A stretch of DNA of 18,534 nucleotides from JAQTNP01 sp964616145 (GCA_964616145.1 CAZTRD010000020.1:1-18534), one strand, 5' to 3'; shown: positions 6,895-14,878, counted from the first letter of the stretch. The notes: a model not told the origin generated them from the sequence alone. Made by a program: numbers and translations.

Positions 6895-7898
6895 GTGTAT
6901 ACCCCCTTATGTTCCCAAGAAAAATCCCAGGGTTGACAACCCAATTCCATTAATGCTTTAGCTATATCTTGTTTTTTAGACCAATCTGAATACACTATCA
7001 TCATACCACCACCACCAGCACCAGTTAACTTTAATCCTTCAGCTCCATTATCTAATGCTGTTTGTTCCATTGCATCAATAACTTCATTTGATACTTTTGA
7101 TGATAGTTTCTTTTTATAATCCCACTCCAATGATAGTATCTGTCCAAAATCTTTTAAATTTTCAGTAAGAAGAGCTTCTTTTGCCACAACAGCAGCATTC
7201 TTTATATGTTTTATATACTCTATATTACAATCTGTTTGTTTTTCTTGTTCTTTTATAAGTTCTGATGATACATGCGTAAGCCCTGTGTACACAAGTAGTA
7301 AGTTATGTTGTAATTCTTTTAATACCCATTTGCGTATCTTAAGCGGGTTTATTATTACCTCTCCATCCTTATGGAACTCCATAAAATTAAAACCGCCAAA
7401 TACACTAGAAAATTGGTCCTGATAACCACCTGCCATAGCTAAATCTACTCGCTCTATTTCCCACGCAAGCTTTGCCATTTCATAGTTATTTAGGTGAAAA
7501 TCTAACCACTCCCTAAACAGCCCAAGTATAGCCACAACAACCGTAGAAGATGTTCCTAGCCCTGCCCCTGGTGGGGCATCTGATGATACTATGATATCAA
7601 ATCCAGGTATAGGACCCTCATACAACAATTTAACTCTGTTTATTACGGCTTTTATTAAGTCCAGATTTCCATCATATGGCAGATTTTTTGTAGTCCCATG
7701 TACCACTATGTTGTAATCATGAGATTTTATGCTTACCATATCATCTAGCCTGGGAGTCAAAGAAGCGTATACGTACTTGTTAATGGTTGCATTTAAAACA
7801 TAACCACCATATAATTCTACAAAGTTTGGTAGGTCACTTGAGCCCCCAGCTATACCAAGCCTTAGTGGTGCCACTGAGCGTATTATTCTTCGTTCCAT
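6879..7898 (-). CDS. hddA: GHMP kinase, D-glycero-D-manno-heptose 7-phosphate kinase-like
   Basis: 339 residues from ATG 7898, which has TGGGGA four to five bases upstream; an earlier in-frame GTG at 7925 would overlap the preceding gene further. The start RSVAPLRLGIAGGSSDLP, the ATP-binding motif PPGAGLGTSST (109-119) and the third GHMP motif LTGAGGGG (291-298) are all present. The APLRLG.AGG.SD start and YGGYVLNATI match HddA-type kinases, which phosphorylate D-glycero-D-manno-heptose 7-phosphate at C1. It overlaps the HddC-like nucleotidyltransferase gene by 16 bases, and the two enzymes are sequential steps to GDP-heptose. A related sugar kinase, such as a fucose- or mannose-type GHMP kinase, cannot be excluded, but the pairing favours heptose. 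The motifs look intact. Confidence 0.88.
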   Translation of the reverse strand: MERRIIRSVAPLRLGIAGGSSDLPNFVELYGGYVLNATINKYVYASLTPRLDDMVSIKSHDYNIVVHGTTKNLPYDGNLDLIKAVINRVKLLYEGPIPGFDIIVSSDAPPGAGLGTSSTVVVAILGLFREWLDFHLNNYEMAKLAWEIERVDLAMAGGYQDQFSSVFGGFNFMEFHKDGEVIINPLKIRKWVLKELQHNLLLVYTGLTHVSSELIKEQEKQTDCNIEYIKHIKNAAVVAKEALLTENLKDFGQILSLEWDYKKKLSSKVSNEVIDAMEQTALDNGAEGLKLTGAGGGGMMIVYSDWSKKQDIAKALMELGCQPWDFSWEHKGVYTWSIR

Positions 7899-8497
7899 AT
7901 TTTCCCCATAAAGATGTTGGAACACTTAGCGTATTTTAAACCTTCATGAGTCCCTATATCAAGATACTTTTTTGATATAGTATAGGTATCCCTATCAACG
8001 CACTGCATTCTTTCATCTAAGTTAAACATCTTTGGTCTACCCAAATACTTAAACACTGATTTATCTAAAATATATATTCCTGCTGGTCTTACTATACCAT
8101 CTAACACTGATTTGGCGTTAACAACCAGTGGTTTACCTGAGTATTTCTTAACTATTTTTTCAATAGAACAATCTACGTATGTATCTCCGTTTATTACTGC
8201 AAATTTCTTACAATTTTCAACAAATGGTTTGCATATTCTTAAAGCACCACCAGTACCAAGCGGTTCAGGTTCCCGTACAAGCTCTATTGCAATCTTATTC
8301 TCTTTGCACCAAGACCTAATTGACTCACTCTTATATCCAACAGACATCACAATGTCATGGTTCTTTAACCACTTTAGCATATAATACAAGAATGGTTTAC
8401 CATGTATTGGCACCATAACTTTAGGCATATGATTTGTGAGTGGTTTTAATCTCGTTCCTTCTCCACCAGCTAGTATAAGAATACGAATTTTATTCAC
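7883..8497 (-). CDS. hddC: Nucleotidyltransferase, D-glycero-D-manno-heptose 1-phosphate guanylyltransferase-like
   Basis: About 204 residues from GTG 8497; a TTG one codon earlier is equally possible, and neither has a clear ribosome-binding site, so coupling to the preceding gene is likely. The N-terminal signature LAGGEGTRLKPLTNHMPK (residues 9-26) is the nucleotide-binding loop of sugar-nucleotide pyrophosphorylases. GTGGA (81-85) and the metal-binding NGD (103-105) follow. It has no C-terminal left-handed beta-helix domain, and the length fits HddC, which makes GDP-D-glycero-alpha-D-manno-heptose from the 1-phosphate. The adjacent HddA-like kinase would supply that substrate. The heptose and GTP specificity is inferred from this pairing; a mannose- or glucose-1-phosphate enzyme is the alternative. 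Confidence 0.86.
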   Translation of the reverse strand: MNKIRILILAGGEGTRLKPLTNHMPKVMVPIHGKPFLYYMLKWLKNHDIVMSVGYKSESIRSWCKENKIAIELVREPEPLGTGGALRICKPFVENCKKFAVINGDTYVDCSIEKIVKKYSGKPLVVNAKSVLDGIVRPAGIYILDKSVFKYLGRPKMFNLDERMQCVDRDTYTISKKYLDIGTHEGLKYAKCSNIFMGKIWNEE

Positions 8498-8768
8498 CAA
8501 ATTGTTTTACATAGAAAAAGAAATGGTTTCTACTCTTGGGCGGAAACGCAAATGCGTATTTGGTCATATCAAACTTCTTGTTAACCATATCCATCATGTG
8601 GTCAAACTCCCAGTCTTTTGGTTTTCTATGCGGTTTAAAATATATAATCCATTGATTATCTTTTAAGGTATCTAGTATAACACAAATATCATCTTGGTGT
8701 TTTACTAAACGTTTTACCGTGTTAGGCACAAATTTCAACATATCGCATATATCACAAAAAGTATTCAT
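8490..8768 (-). CDS. Conserved-looking hypothetical protein, 92 residues
   Basis: 92 residues starting MNTFCDICDMLKFVPNTVKR, with a CDIC pair near the N-terminus, WIIYFKPHRKPKDWEF in the middle, and FAFPPKSRNHFFFYVKQF at the end. The central W-x-x-Y-F and late F-P-P-K-S distantly recall small phage proteins of DUF7694 type, but I do not rely on that. No enzyme motif is visible. ATG 8768 overlaps the preceding methyltransferase stop as ATGA, and the end overlaps the nucleotidyltransferase start, so it is translated as part of the cassette. Aromatic content is high. A role in glycan synthesis is suggested only by location. Confidence 0.7.
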   Translation of the reverse strand: MNTFCDICDMLKFVPNTVKRLVKHQDDICVILDTLKDNQWIIYFKPHRKPKDWEFDHMMDMVNKKFDMTKYAFAFPPKSRNHFFFYVKQFGE

Positions 8769-9376
8769 TTTTTATAACAGAATGTAGACCAACCGTAATC
8801 TATTACAAGTTTATCTTGGTCTAGCAACTGTTTCATATTGCACTCTGCTGTTAATAAATTAGATATTTTTTTATCCCACCATTCAATACCATGAAGTTCA
8901 CCAACTGATGTATCTTTTTCATGACCAACAATCCCTATTGTGGAAAAGAATTTACCGTCAGGTTTCATAACCCGCTTTATTTCTTCTATAACAAAGTCTA
9001 TGTTTTGTATATGCTCTAATGTTTCAAAAGACACAACAACATCAAATAAATTATCCTTAAATGGTATGCCTTTTGATGCGTCAAAACACATATGGAATGG
9101 TTTACAGTGTGAATTTCTTTTGCACCACTCAGATATATCAATACCCCAAGCGTGAATACCGATTGCTCGCATATAATATATTAGATTCCCCCTAGCGCAT
9201 CCTATGTCTAGTACAACCTTTCCAGCCAGTTCATAATACTTATTTAAAGCTTCTGCTTGGTGCTTAAATATATCATTTTCTAAAATAAACGAAGATTTAT
9301 CATATCCAGATTTACTGTTACCCTCAAAATATTCAGCATCATGGTATTCAGGTTTGTGCCTATCTTCAAGTTCCAC
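8765..9376 (-). CDS. Class I SAM-dependent methyltransferase
   Basis: 203 residues, starting at GTG 9376 with TAGGGGG five bases upstream. VLDIGCARGN (55-64) is the SAM-binding loop, GIDIS (78-82) the acidic end of strand 2, and SFETLEHI (116-123) the conserved motif after strand 4, followed by VMKPDGKFFSTIG. This is the Methyltransf_11/23 layout, shared by small-molecule and sugar O-methyltransferases. A short N-terminal segment with YHDAEYFEGN is common in glycan-cluster enzymes of this family. In this cassette a sugar hydroxyl or carboxyl acceptor is likely, but the substrate cannot be read from the sequence. It is one of five methyltransferases in the cluster and is not a close copy of the others. 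Confidence 0.88.
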   Translation of the reverse strand: MELEDRHKPEYHDAEYFEGNSKSGYDKSSFILENDIFKHQAEALNKYYELAGKVVLDIGCARGNLIYYMRAIGIHAWGIDISEWCKRNSHCKPFHMCFDASKGIPFKDNLFDVVVSFETLEHIQNIDFVIEEIKRVMKPDGKFFSTIGIVGHEKDTSVGELHGIEWWDKKISNLLTAECNMKQLLDQDKLVIDYGWSTFCYKK

Positions 9377-9408
9377 ATATACCCCCTATTTTTGTATATC
9401 CACCAGAC

Positions 9409-10059
9409 CTATGTAACTCTCGTAGAAGTGAAATGCCCCAACACATAATGCTTGTCATCCTCCATAACTGGAAATGTAAATTCTCTGCCTAAACTACCAA
9501 AAAACTCTTTTACTATATTATTGGTAAGTTTATCTGGGTCTTCCCTGTCTTTATATATGCTATTATTCCAATACTTCTTTTCTGCTCCATGGTATTCACC
9601 TATAATATGTCTTGGTATATTTATAGTGTTTTTAATTTGCATCTCTCGTAGAGCATGATATTCCCAACCCTCTATATCCATTTTTAATAGTATATCCCTA
9701 TTGGAATTCTTTTCTATGAAATCAGATAGACTAAACTTTTCTCTAGAAAATGTGTTACCTATTACAAAATCTATACTTATATTTTCTGGAGCAACAAAAC
9801 AATGATACCCAGTCCAGTTGCTATACTCTTTGCAGTTTTCCTTAGAAAGCTCAAAACTCTCATTGTCTAACTCCATAGATACCACTTCTTTTGCACCATT
9901 ATCTAGACATAACCTAGAAAAGTCACCTATATATCCACCAACATCTATTATCAAATCGAAATCTTTGGCTATAGCTTTAACATTATATACGTCTCTTATA
10001 TATACCTCATCGTACACTGCTTCTTGCCATATATTTGTTCTTATTACTTCCTTAGCCAT
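9409..10059 (-). CDS. FkbM-type SAM-dependent methyltransferase
   Basis: 216 residues from ATG 10059 (MAKEVIRTNIWQ). This start lies two bases after the previous stop with a weak GGGA site; ATG 10071 and a TTG further upstream are less likely because they overlap the previous gene. IIDVGGYIGDFS (37-48) is the SAM loop. KMDIEGWEYHALR (126-138) is the FkbM signature, and GEYHGAE follows near residue 152. FkbM-family enzymes methylate sugar or polyketide hydroxyls and are common in O-antigen and capsule clusters. The C-terminus after residue 180 is short, as in minimal FkbM domains. The catalytic region appears intact. Confidence 0.9.
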   Translation of the reverse strand: MAKEVIRTNIWQEAVYDEVYIRDVYNVKAIAKDFDLIIDVGGYIGDFSRLCLDNGAKEVVSMELDNESFELSKENCKEYSNWTGYHCFVAPENISIDFVIGNTFSREKFSLSDFIEKNSNRDILLKMDIEGWEYHALREMQIKNTINIPRHIIGEYHGAEKKYWNNSIYKDREDPDKLTNNIVKEFFGSLGREFTFPVMEDDKHYVLGHFTSTRVT

Positions 10060-10060
10060 T

Positions 10061-10783
10061 TTAGTTCCCATTTTTTCTGAGTACAATACACAATAAACCA
10101 GTAGAACCAACTATGCCATAAGCCCCGTATCTTTTATGTTTGACTCCATCCTCGGTTGAATTATGCCAACCATCTTTATTATTTATAAAATAATCCTTAA
10201 CTAATACTTCCATACCAACTTTTTCAATCAATCTATCAAACGTATTCTTATCATATTGCTTAAAGCAGTCTAATTCCATATATTCTCCATATGGAATAGT
10301 AACTATTAACATACCACCAGGTTTTAAGGCATCTCGCATATTAACCATAGCCAGTATGTCAGCATTTTTATCTAATCCGTACTTGTCATCTTTAAAATAC
10401 CAGTAACTATTGTTCTCTCCAACATGCTCTAGCGTAGACACGCATAGTATAATATCAAAGAAGTTTTGAAATTCTTCTGGGTATCTATCCCGTAAGTCGT
10501 GCTTAATTGTTTTCATTCTACCATTTATGGCATCTGTAACGTGTTGCTTTGGTTCAGCCCAATCGCTACCATATAGTTCCTGTATACCCATATCACATAA
10601 CGGTTTTATATATCTTTCTTCTGAATAGGCATACCCAACATCTAGGACTATTTTAGAGTTGTCTATCAATGATAATGTCCACGGTATTTCAACAACTCTT
10701 TCTGACTGGGCATACCACTCTGGTCCAGGTCCTTTAAAGGGTTCACACGGCAACTTCCATCTATTTAATATTTTATCATCCAC
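10061..10783 (-). CDS. Class I SAM-dependent methyltransferase
   Basis: 240 residues if started at GTG 10783, overlapping the previous gene by 19 bases. No good ribosome-binding site precedes it, so the start is uncertain and may depend on coupling. VLDVGYAYSE (46-55) is a variant SAM loop in which the usual G-x-G is replaced by G-Y-A, and SDW (73-75) marks the end of strand 2. CVSTLEHVG (114-122) and LKPGGMLIVTIPYG (153-166) are conserved class I motifs. The long C-terminal part after residue 166 probably forms the acceptor-binding cap. It resembles methyltransferases found in polysaccharide clusters. Substrate unknown. Confidence 0.85.
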   Translation of the reverse strand: MDDKILNRWKLPCEPFKGPGPEWYAQSERVVEIPWTLSLIDNSKIVLDVGYAYSEERYIKPLCDMGIQELYGSDWAEPKQHVTDAINGRMKTIKHDLRDRYPEEFQNFFDIILCVSTLEHVGENNSYWYFKDDKYGLDKNADILAMVNMRDALKPGGMLIVTIPYGEYMELDCFKQYDKNTFDRLIEKVGMEVLVKDYFINNKDGWHNSTEDGVKHKRYGAYGIVGSTGLLCIVLRKNGN

Positions 10784-11268
10784 CAGTCGCTATTGCTCCC
10801 AAGGTTAGTTGCGTTTAAGTTATACGATGTATATAGTGAAAAATGTTGAACTGCTTTTACGACTTCCATAGTTGATTCCCAAGACGGATTATAGTCGTGT
10901 CCACACATCACACCCTTAACCTTTATCTTAGGCCACCAGTTGGCCATATCAGCCATTACCCCATCATACGTATGGTCGCCATCTATATATATAAAGTCCA
11001 AACTTTCATCTCTAAAATCAGAAAATAGAATTTTAGAATCACCAATATGCCATTTTATCCTGTTGGCATAATCTTTTAATCTATTATCAGCATCTTCCTT
11101 TTCGCTTAATCCACATATATAGTTATCAATTAGATTTAATTCAGTAACTTCTTTCCATTGGCTTAATATCTCTAGCGAATTCTCACCTCTAAGAACACCT
11201 ATTTCAGCACCAACAATATCGATTTCTTTAGGAAGTAATATCCTGGCGTGTTCTAGCGCTTGTCTCAT
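10765..11268 (-). CDS. Class I SAM-dependent methyltransferase, Methyltransf_24 type
   Basis: 167 residues. AEIGVLRGENS (21-31) is the SAM loop, and FIYIDGDHTYDGVMADMANW (92-111) is the hallmark of the Methyltransf_24 family, with the D-G-D-H metal/acceptor region. GVMCGHDY (119-126) follows. Such enzymes often sit in glycan or antibiotic clusters as O-methyltransferases, sometimes metal-dependent. ATG 11268 overlaps the dehydratase stop as ATGA, so the two proteins are made together. The protein is shorter than typical 200-250-residue members, lacking part of the N-terminal helix region, but the core motifs are present. It is distinct in type from its four methyltransferase neighbours. Confidence 0.88.
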   Translation of the reverse strand: MRQALEHARILLPKEIDIVGAEIGVLRGENSLEILSQWKEVTELNLIDNYICGLSEKEDADNRLKDYANRIKWHIGDSKILFSDFRDESLDFIYIDGDHTYDGVMADMANWWPKIKVKGVMCGHDYNPSWESTMEVVKAVQHFSLYTSYNLNATNLGSNSDWWMIKY

Positions 11269-12248
11269 GCTTTATATCCACCATTATCTGACTTTATTTT
11301 GACTCTCCAATAATCTAGCATATCTTTAAACGTTTTTTCTAATGGTATTGATGCCTCCCACCCAGTAGCTTTTATAAACTTGGCTATTGATGGTACCTGT
11401 AATGTCACATCAGATGGTCTGAGCAAAGACTTATCAATCTCAACCGAAACCTCAATCTTTGAAAATGATAACATAAGTTCAAGAGCCTTCTTGATACTCA
11501 TTGTTTCTTTTCCAGCTATATTGTATACTTCTCCATGCTCGCACTTAGTAATAAGCATCCAATATGCCTTCACTATATCTCTAACGTCTAAAAATGTTCT
11601 AATAGAATGTAGATTTCCAACCGTAATAACTGGAGCAGATATGCGAAGTTCTGCCATAACTATCTGCTTAGCGAAGTGAGACATAACAAAAGTTTCTCCC
11701 CTCCTTGGGCCAGTATGTGTAAAGCTTCTAGTTCTTATTGTCTTTAATCCATGCGATAAAAAATACTGGTATCCTATTAAATCTTCGGTGCACTTACTTA
11801 CCGCATATGGAGACGCTGGTCTAAATGGTTGCTTTTCTGTTATTGGCAATTCGTGTTCAAGAACTTGACCATATACCTCGCTTGACGAGCATATGTGGAT
11901 AACTGGATTTATATTACTTAGCCTTACGGCTTCCAATAGATTGATTGTTCCAACGCCATTGGTGTTAAGCGTAGACGCTGGAGAATCAAAACTTACAGGT
12001 ACAAATGATTGGGCAGCTAAATGAAATATTATATCTGGTCGTATTGTATCAATACATCTTAATGTTGATGTAGCATCACATAAATCGGCATCGTATAATT
12101 GTATTTTATTTAGTATATGATAAATATTATCTTTTGAACTTCTCCACCTACACATACCATATATTTCGTGTCCTTCATCTAGTGCCAATATATAATCGGC
12201 AAGATGGCTACCAACAAATCCACTAATCCCAGTTATCAATATACGCAT
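11265..12248 (-). CDS. NAD-dependent sugar-nucleotide dehydratase/reductase (GDP-mannose/GDP-heptose type)
   Basis: 327 residues of the extended short-chain dehydrogenase family. TGISGFVG (6-13) binds NAD(P), SSSEVYG (121-127) carries the Ser/Glu positions, and Y148-x3-K152 (SPYAVSK) is the catalytic pair. PRRGETFV (181-188) is a signature of GDP-mannose 4,6-dehydratases. The later VGNLHSIRTFLDVRDIVKAY and LLRPSDVTLQVP resemble both that enzyme and GDP-4-keto-6-deoxymannose reductase. Next to HddA/HddC genes, GDP-heptose is a plausible substrate, giving a 6-deoxy or 4-keto heptose nucleotide; GDP-mannose is the other option. ATG 12248 has TAGGGGG upstream, and its stop overlaps the next ATG as ATGA. 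Dehydratase versus reductase remains unresolved. Confidence 0.9.
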   Translation of the reverse strand: MRILITGISGFVGSHLADYILALDEGHEIYGMCRWRSSKDNIYHILNKIQLYDADLCDATSTLRCIDTIRPDIIFHLAAQSFVPVSFDSPASTLNTNGVGTINLLEAVRLSNINPVIHICSSSEVYGQVLEHELPITEKQPFRPASPYAVSKCTEDLIGYQYFLSHGLKTIRTRSFTHTGPRRGETFVMSHFAKQIVMAELRISAPVITVGNLHSIRTFLDVRDIVKAYWMLITKCEHGEVYNIAGKETMSIKKALELMLSFSKIEVSVEIDKSLLRPSDVTLQVPSIAKFIKATGWEASIPLEKTFKDMLDYWRVKIKSDNGGYKA

Positions 12249-12258
12249 TTGTATCCCC

Positions 12259-12792
12259 CTATTTAGTCGCTACTACACCCATTTCCCAACTATTCTTTCT
12301 GTTCAATTCCTCAATATATTTTTGAGGGTCAACAAACTTGAAATCTTTAAACCCTGCCCCCCTAAGGCATGCACCCATTATACCAACATCAAAAAGTGCA
12401 AAGTGATAATTATATTTATGTTCTCCGTTACCGCACACGTATCCGATTAAGTCTAGTGGACTTATTTTTTTCTCTACATAGTAGTTTGCTATGGCCTCAA
12501 AGTTTGGAACTTTTATTAATAACTTACCACCAACCTTTAAAACATTTCTCCAATTAGATAGAACCAGTATCGTTTTTGACATTTTAAACCAAGATGGTAC
12601 ATTTTCAAGATTATGTGGTATATGTTCAAGAATACTTTCTGCTAAAATCTCATCTACGCTATCATTGTCGTATGGTAGGGGTTTGTTCAAATCAGCAACC
12701 ACATCTATATGCTTTCCTTCTCTTATATCTATATTGATATATCCATCATCGTGTTTGTCAATAGTACCACAACCCAAATAAAGCTTTATCAT
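12259..12792 (-). CDS. Small class I SAM-dependent methyltransferase
   Basis: 177 residues. LYLGCG (4-9) is at the very N-terminus as the SAM loop, with GYINIDI (17-23) as the acidic strand 2 region, LPYDNDSVDEI (39-49) and ESILEHIPH (52-60). The histidine-rich EHIPH motif and the short N-terminus match predicted methyltransferases that occur beside glycosyltransferases in capsule and lipopolysaccharide clusters. ATG 12792 has TAGGGGG upstream and overlaps the preceding glycosyltransferase stop; ten bases separate its stop from the next gene. Residues 100-140 contain Y- and H-rich acceptor-side sequence. The methyl acceptor is unknown; a terminal sugar is an inference from context. Confidence 0.87.
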   Translation of the reverse strand: MIKLYLGCGTIDKHDDGYINIDIREGKHIDVVADLNKPLPYDNDSVDEILAESILEHIPHNLENVPSWFKMSKTILVLSNWRNVLKVGGKLLIKVPNFEAIANYYVEKKISPLDLIGYVCGNGEHKYNYHFALFDVGIMGACLRGAGFKDFKFVDPQKYIEELNRKNSWEMGVVATK

Positions 12793-13805
12793 ATAAGTCC
12801 CCCTAAAAATTTACTTATGTTGTTTGCATCGTGTTGCCATGTCCATCTCTCTCTAGCTATATCTGCACCCTTATTCCCCTTCTCTATACCGTCATGTGGG
12901 TGTTCAAAGACGTAAAGCATCTTCTGGGCTAAATCATCAATGTCTGGTTCAGCTTGATGACCAGGTATATATCCAGCATCTTTAAGCATATACTTTACTG
13001 GATATCCCGTTTCTTTAGTGCAATAATCTCTAGGTCCACCAAAATCCGTTATTATCAAAGGTAATCCGGTAGACATAGCTTCAAGCCCCGGCATTAAAAA
13101 GCTATCTCCATGCGATGGGCATACAAAGCAATCAGAATCGTGATATAGTTTAGCTATCTGGTCCCTTGAGTACTCTTCTTTAATTCTTTTAACGTTTGAG
13201 CATTTAACGGTATAGTCATCGAGTTTACCCCAAGAATTAGACTTTATTATCAACTGGGCATCTTTATTGTCGCCCAAGACAGACTCAAATGCCGTTATAA
13301 GCCCTTGAGTGCCCTTTCTACCCTGAGCGACACCGGTAAATACAAAGGTATATGGTTTTCTAAATGGGTTTCTATGAATATGTTGGAATAAATCTGTATC
13401 TACACCTATTCCGCCAACATGTATTGGTATTTTAAGACCACCATCTAGAAAAGCTTTTTTCGTAAATTGAGAAAGAGCAATAACACCATCAGCTTCTTTA
13501 TTCAGATAGTCACAACCATTTTCTGGTACTAAACTAGAATCCCAACAACACTGCCCTACCCTTTTAATCTTTCTATCTAGGGCAGATAAATCACCCATCA
13601 TATTAGCCAAACCAACATTGATAAAAACATCTGGTTGGAATGAGTAAGCCATGCAATTAGCAACTAAGGTGGGCACATTTCCATATGTGTTTTTAGCTCT
13701 GAGCCAAACTCTATGACCTGCGCCCACAAGGCCAGTTACATTACCTATTGTTGTTATGCCCCACGATTGGTTGTCTCCTACCTCGCCAAAATATAAAATC
13801 TTCAT
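12789..13805 (-). CDS. Glycosyltransferase, GT4-like (GT-B fold)
   Basis: 338 residues from ATG 13805 (MKILYFGEVGDNQSWGIT). This start overlaps the previous stop as ATGA and has GGAG seven bases upstream; an ATG nine codons earlier has no ribosome-binding site. The C-terminal Rossmann half has YTFVFTGVAQGRKGTQGL near residue 145, and HGDSFLMPGLEAMSTGLPLI (232-251), the nucleotide-sugar site of GT4 enzymes. In the usual E-x7-E motif the first Glu is replaced by Asp (D234-x7-E242). TDFGGPRDY follows. It is cytoplasmic and probably retaining, transferring a sugar from a nucleotide donor. Donor and acceptor are unknown; GDP-linked sugars made by the neighbouring enzymes are candidates. Confidence 0.9.
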   Translation of the reverse strand: MKILYFGEVGDNQSWGITTIGNVTGLVGAGHRVWLRAKNTYGNVPTLVANCMAYSFQPDVFINVGLANMMGDLSALDRKIKRVGQCCWDSSLVPENGCDYLNKEADGVIALSQFTKKAFLDGGLKIPIHVGGIGVDTDLFQHIHRNPFRKPYTFVFTGVAQGRKGTQGLITAFESVLGDNKDAQLIIKSNSWGKLDDYTVKCSNVKRIKEEYSRDQIAKLYHDSDCFVCPSHGDSFLMPGLEAMSTGLPLIITDFGGPRDYCTKETGYPVKYMLKDAGYIPGHQAEPDIDDLAQKMLYVFEHPHDGIEKGNKGADIARERWTWQHDANNISKFLGGLI

Positions 13806-14878
13806 ACAACTTCTCCGCTTAGCAATGCCCATATTCTTTTTTGTGTATTTTCAAGATTATAAAATAATGCATTATTCATAGCGTGATTTACAACTTTTTC
13901 ATAAAAATATTTATCAAGTATAAGTCTACTTGCTATATCCATCGCTTCTTCTACGTAGTAATCCTTCACGCTTGTGTCTGGAAAACATAATCTATTAGGA
14001 AAATTTGCTATTGTGCCAACCATTGGTATACCCAATGCAGCACAATCTTGCGTCAACCTACCAACAACCTTGAATGTGTACATATGTATTGCCATATAAG
14101 CGTTTGATAAATATTCCATAGCTTCATCATAAGGCAATTCATCTACGAGAGTGAAATCTTTTACTCCCAGATAATCTAGTAATTCTCTAGTTTTTTCTTT
14201 CTTATTTGGTGTCATGTAATACATGAAACCACTCACATTAGGAAATCTCTTTTTTATGCCGTTATACACCGCCATGTTCGTTAAGATGTCCCTATTAAAA
14301 TCACCAGGATTATTTATACCTACACTTATTAATAGGTTGTTTCTGGTCTTCTTGAAGTATGGTGAGTGTAGCCGTTCTGGGTACATAGACCAACCAGTAT
14401 AAGCGCACTTCTTATAGTGTTCATCATCTAGAGCAACTCTAAACGTTGAGACTTCATCAATATTTGTACACATAATATAATCATATAATTTCAAAGAACG
14501 AGTAAACAGACCCAAGTCTTCCATTGACCAACTTGCTATAACATGTGTCTGTATATCTGTCACGCCTATAATAATACCATTGAATATACTACGTATACGT
14601 TCTAGCAACTTAAAATATTCGGGATAAACTGGATAAATAAAGTAATCGTAAGAACTTATTGCCAAAGCCAACTTAGCATCGTCTAAGTCTCTCAGATGAT
14701 GGAAATAATAGAAATCAGCACCATCTCTTTTGAATGTAAGTGGAACACCAGTAATGCCATTAACCAAATCAGCGTGTTTGCTACCAAATTCTCTATGGTA
14801 TGGAGATAAAAACGCAAACTTCTTATCCTCAAACTGGCTATAGAAAAAGTCACTAAAGCTATCACCCGATGAACTCAT
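13802..14878 (-). CDS. Glycosyltransferase-like protein (GT-B fold, degenerate donor motif)
   Basis: 358 residues. The C-terminal half has the layout of a GT-B donor domain: NNLLISVGINNPGDFNRD near residue 180, then SNAYMAIHMYTFKVVGRLTQ and DCAALGIPMVGTIANFP near residues 258-295. The E-x7-E motif of GT4 enzymes is not present; the equivalent region reads FKVVGRLTQD, so this is a divergent family or has altered catalysis. The N-terminal half (LSPYHREFGSKHADLVNG) resembles a GT-B acceptor domain. ATG 14878 overlaps the stop of the triple glycosyltransferase as ATGA, with GGGGG seven bases upstream. It could be an active sugar transferase or a partner subunit of its neighbours. Confidence 0.75.
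   Translation of the reverse strand: MSSSGDSFSDFFYSQFEDKKFAFLSPYHREFGSKHADLVNGITGVPLTFKRDGADFYYFHHLRDLDDAKLALAISSYDYFIYPVYPEYFKLLERIRSIFNGIIIGVTDIQTHVIASWSMEDLGLFTRSLKLYDYIMCTNIDEVSTFRVALDDEHYKKCAYTGWSMYPERLHSPYFKKTRNNLLISVGINNPGDFNRDILTNMAVYNGIKKRFPNVSGFMYYMTPNKKEKTRELLDYLGVKDFTLVDELPYDEAMEYLSNAYMAIHMYTFKVVGRLTQDCAALGIPMVGTIANFPNRLCFPDTSVKDYYVEEAMDIASRLILDKYFYEKVVNHAMNNALFYNLENTQKRIWALLSGEVV

Noticed and set aside
7883..8497. Glucose-1-phosphate thymidylyltransferase (RmlA) for the nucleotidyltransferase
   Set aside because: It is too short (about 204 residues), and no rmlB, rmlC or rmlD partner is present; the overlapping GHMP kinase fits the HddA-HddC pairing better.
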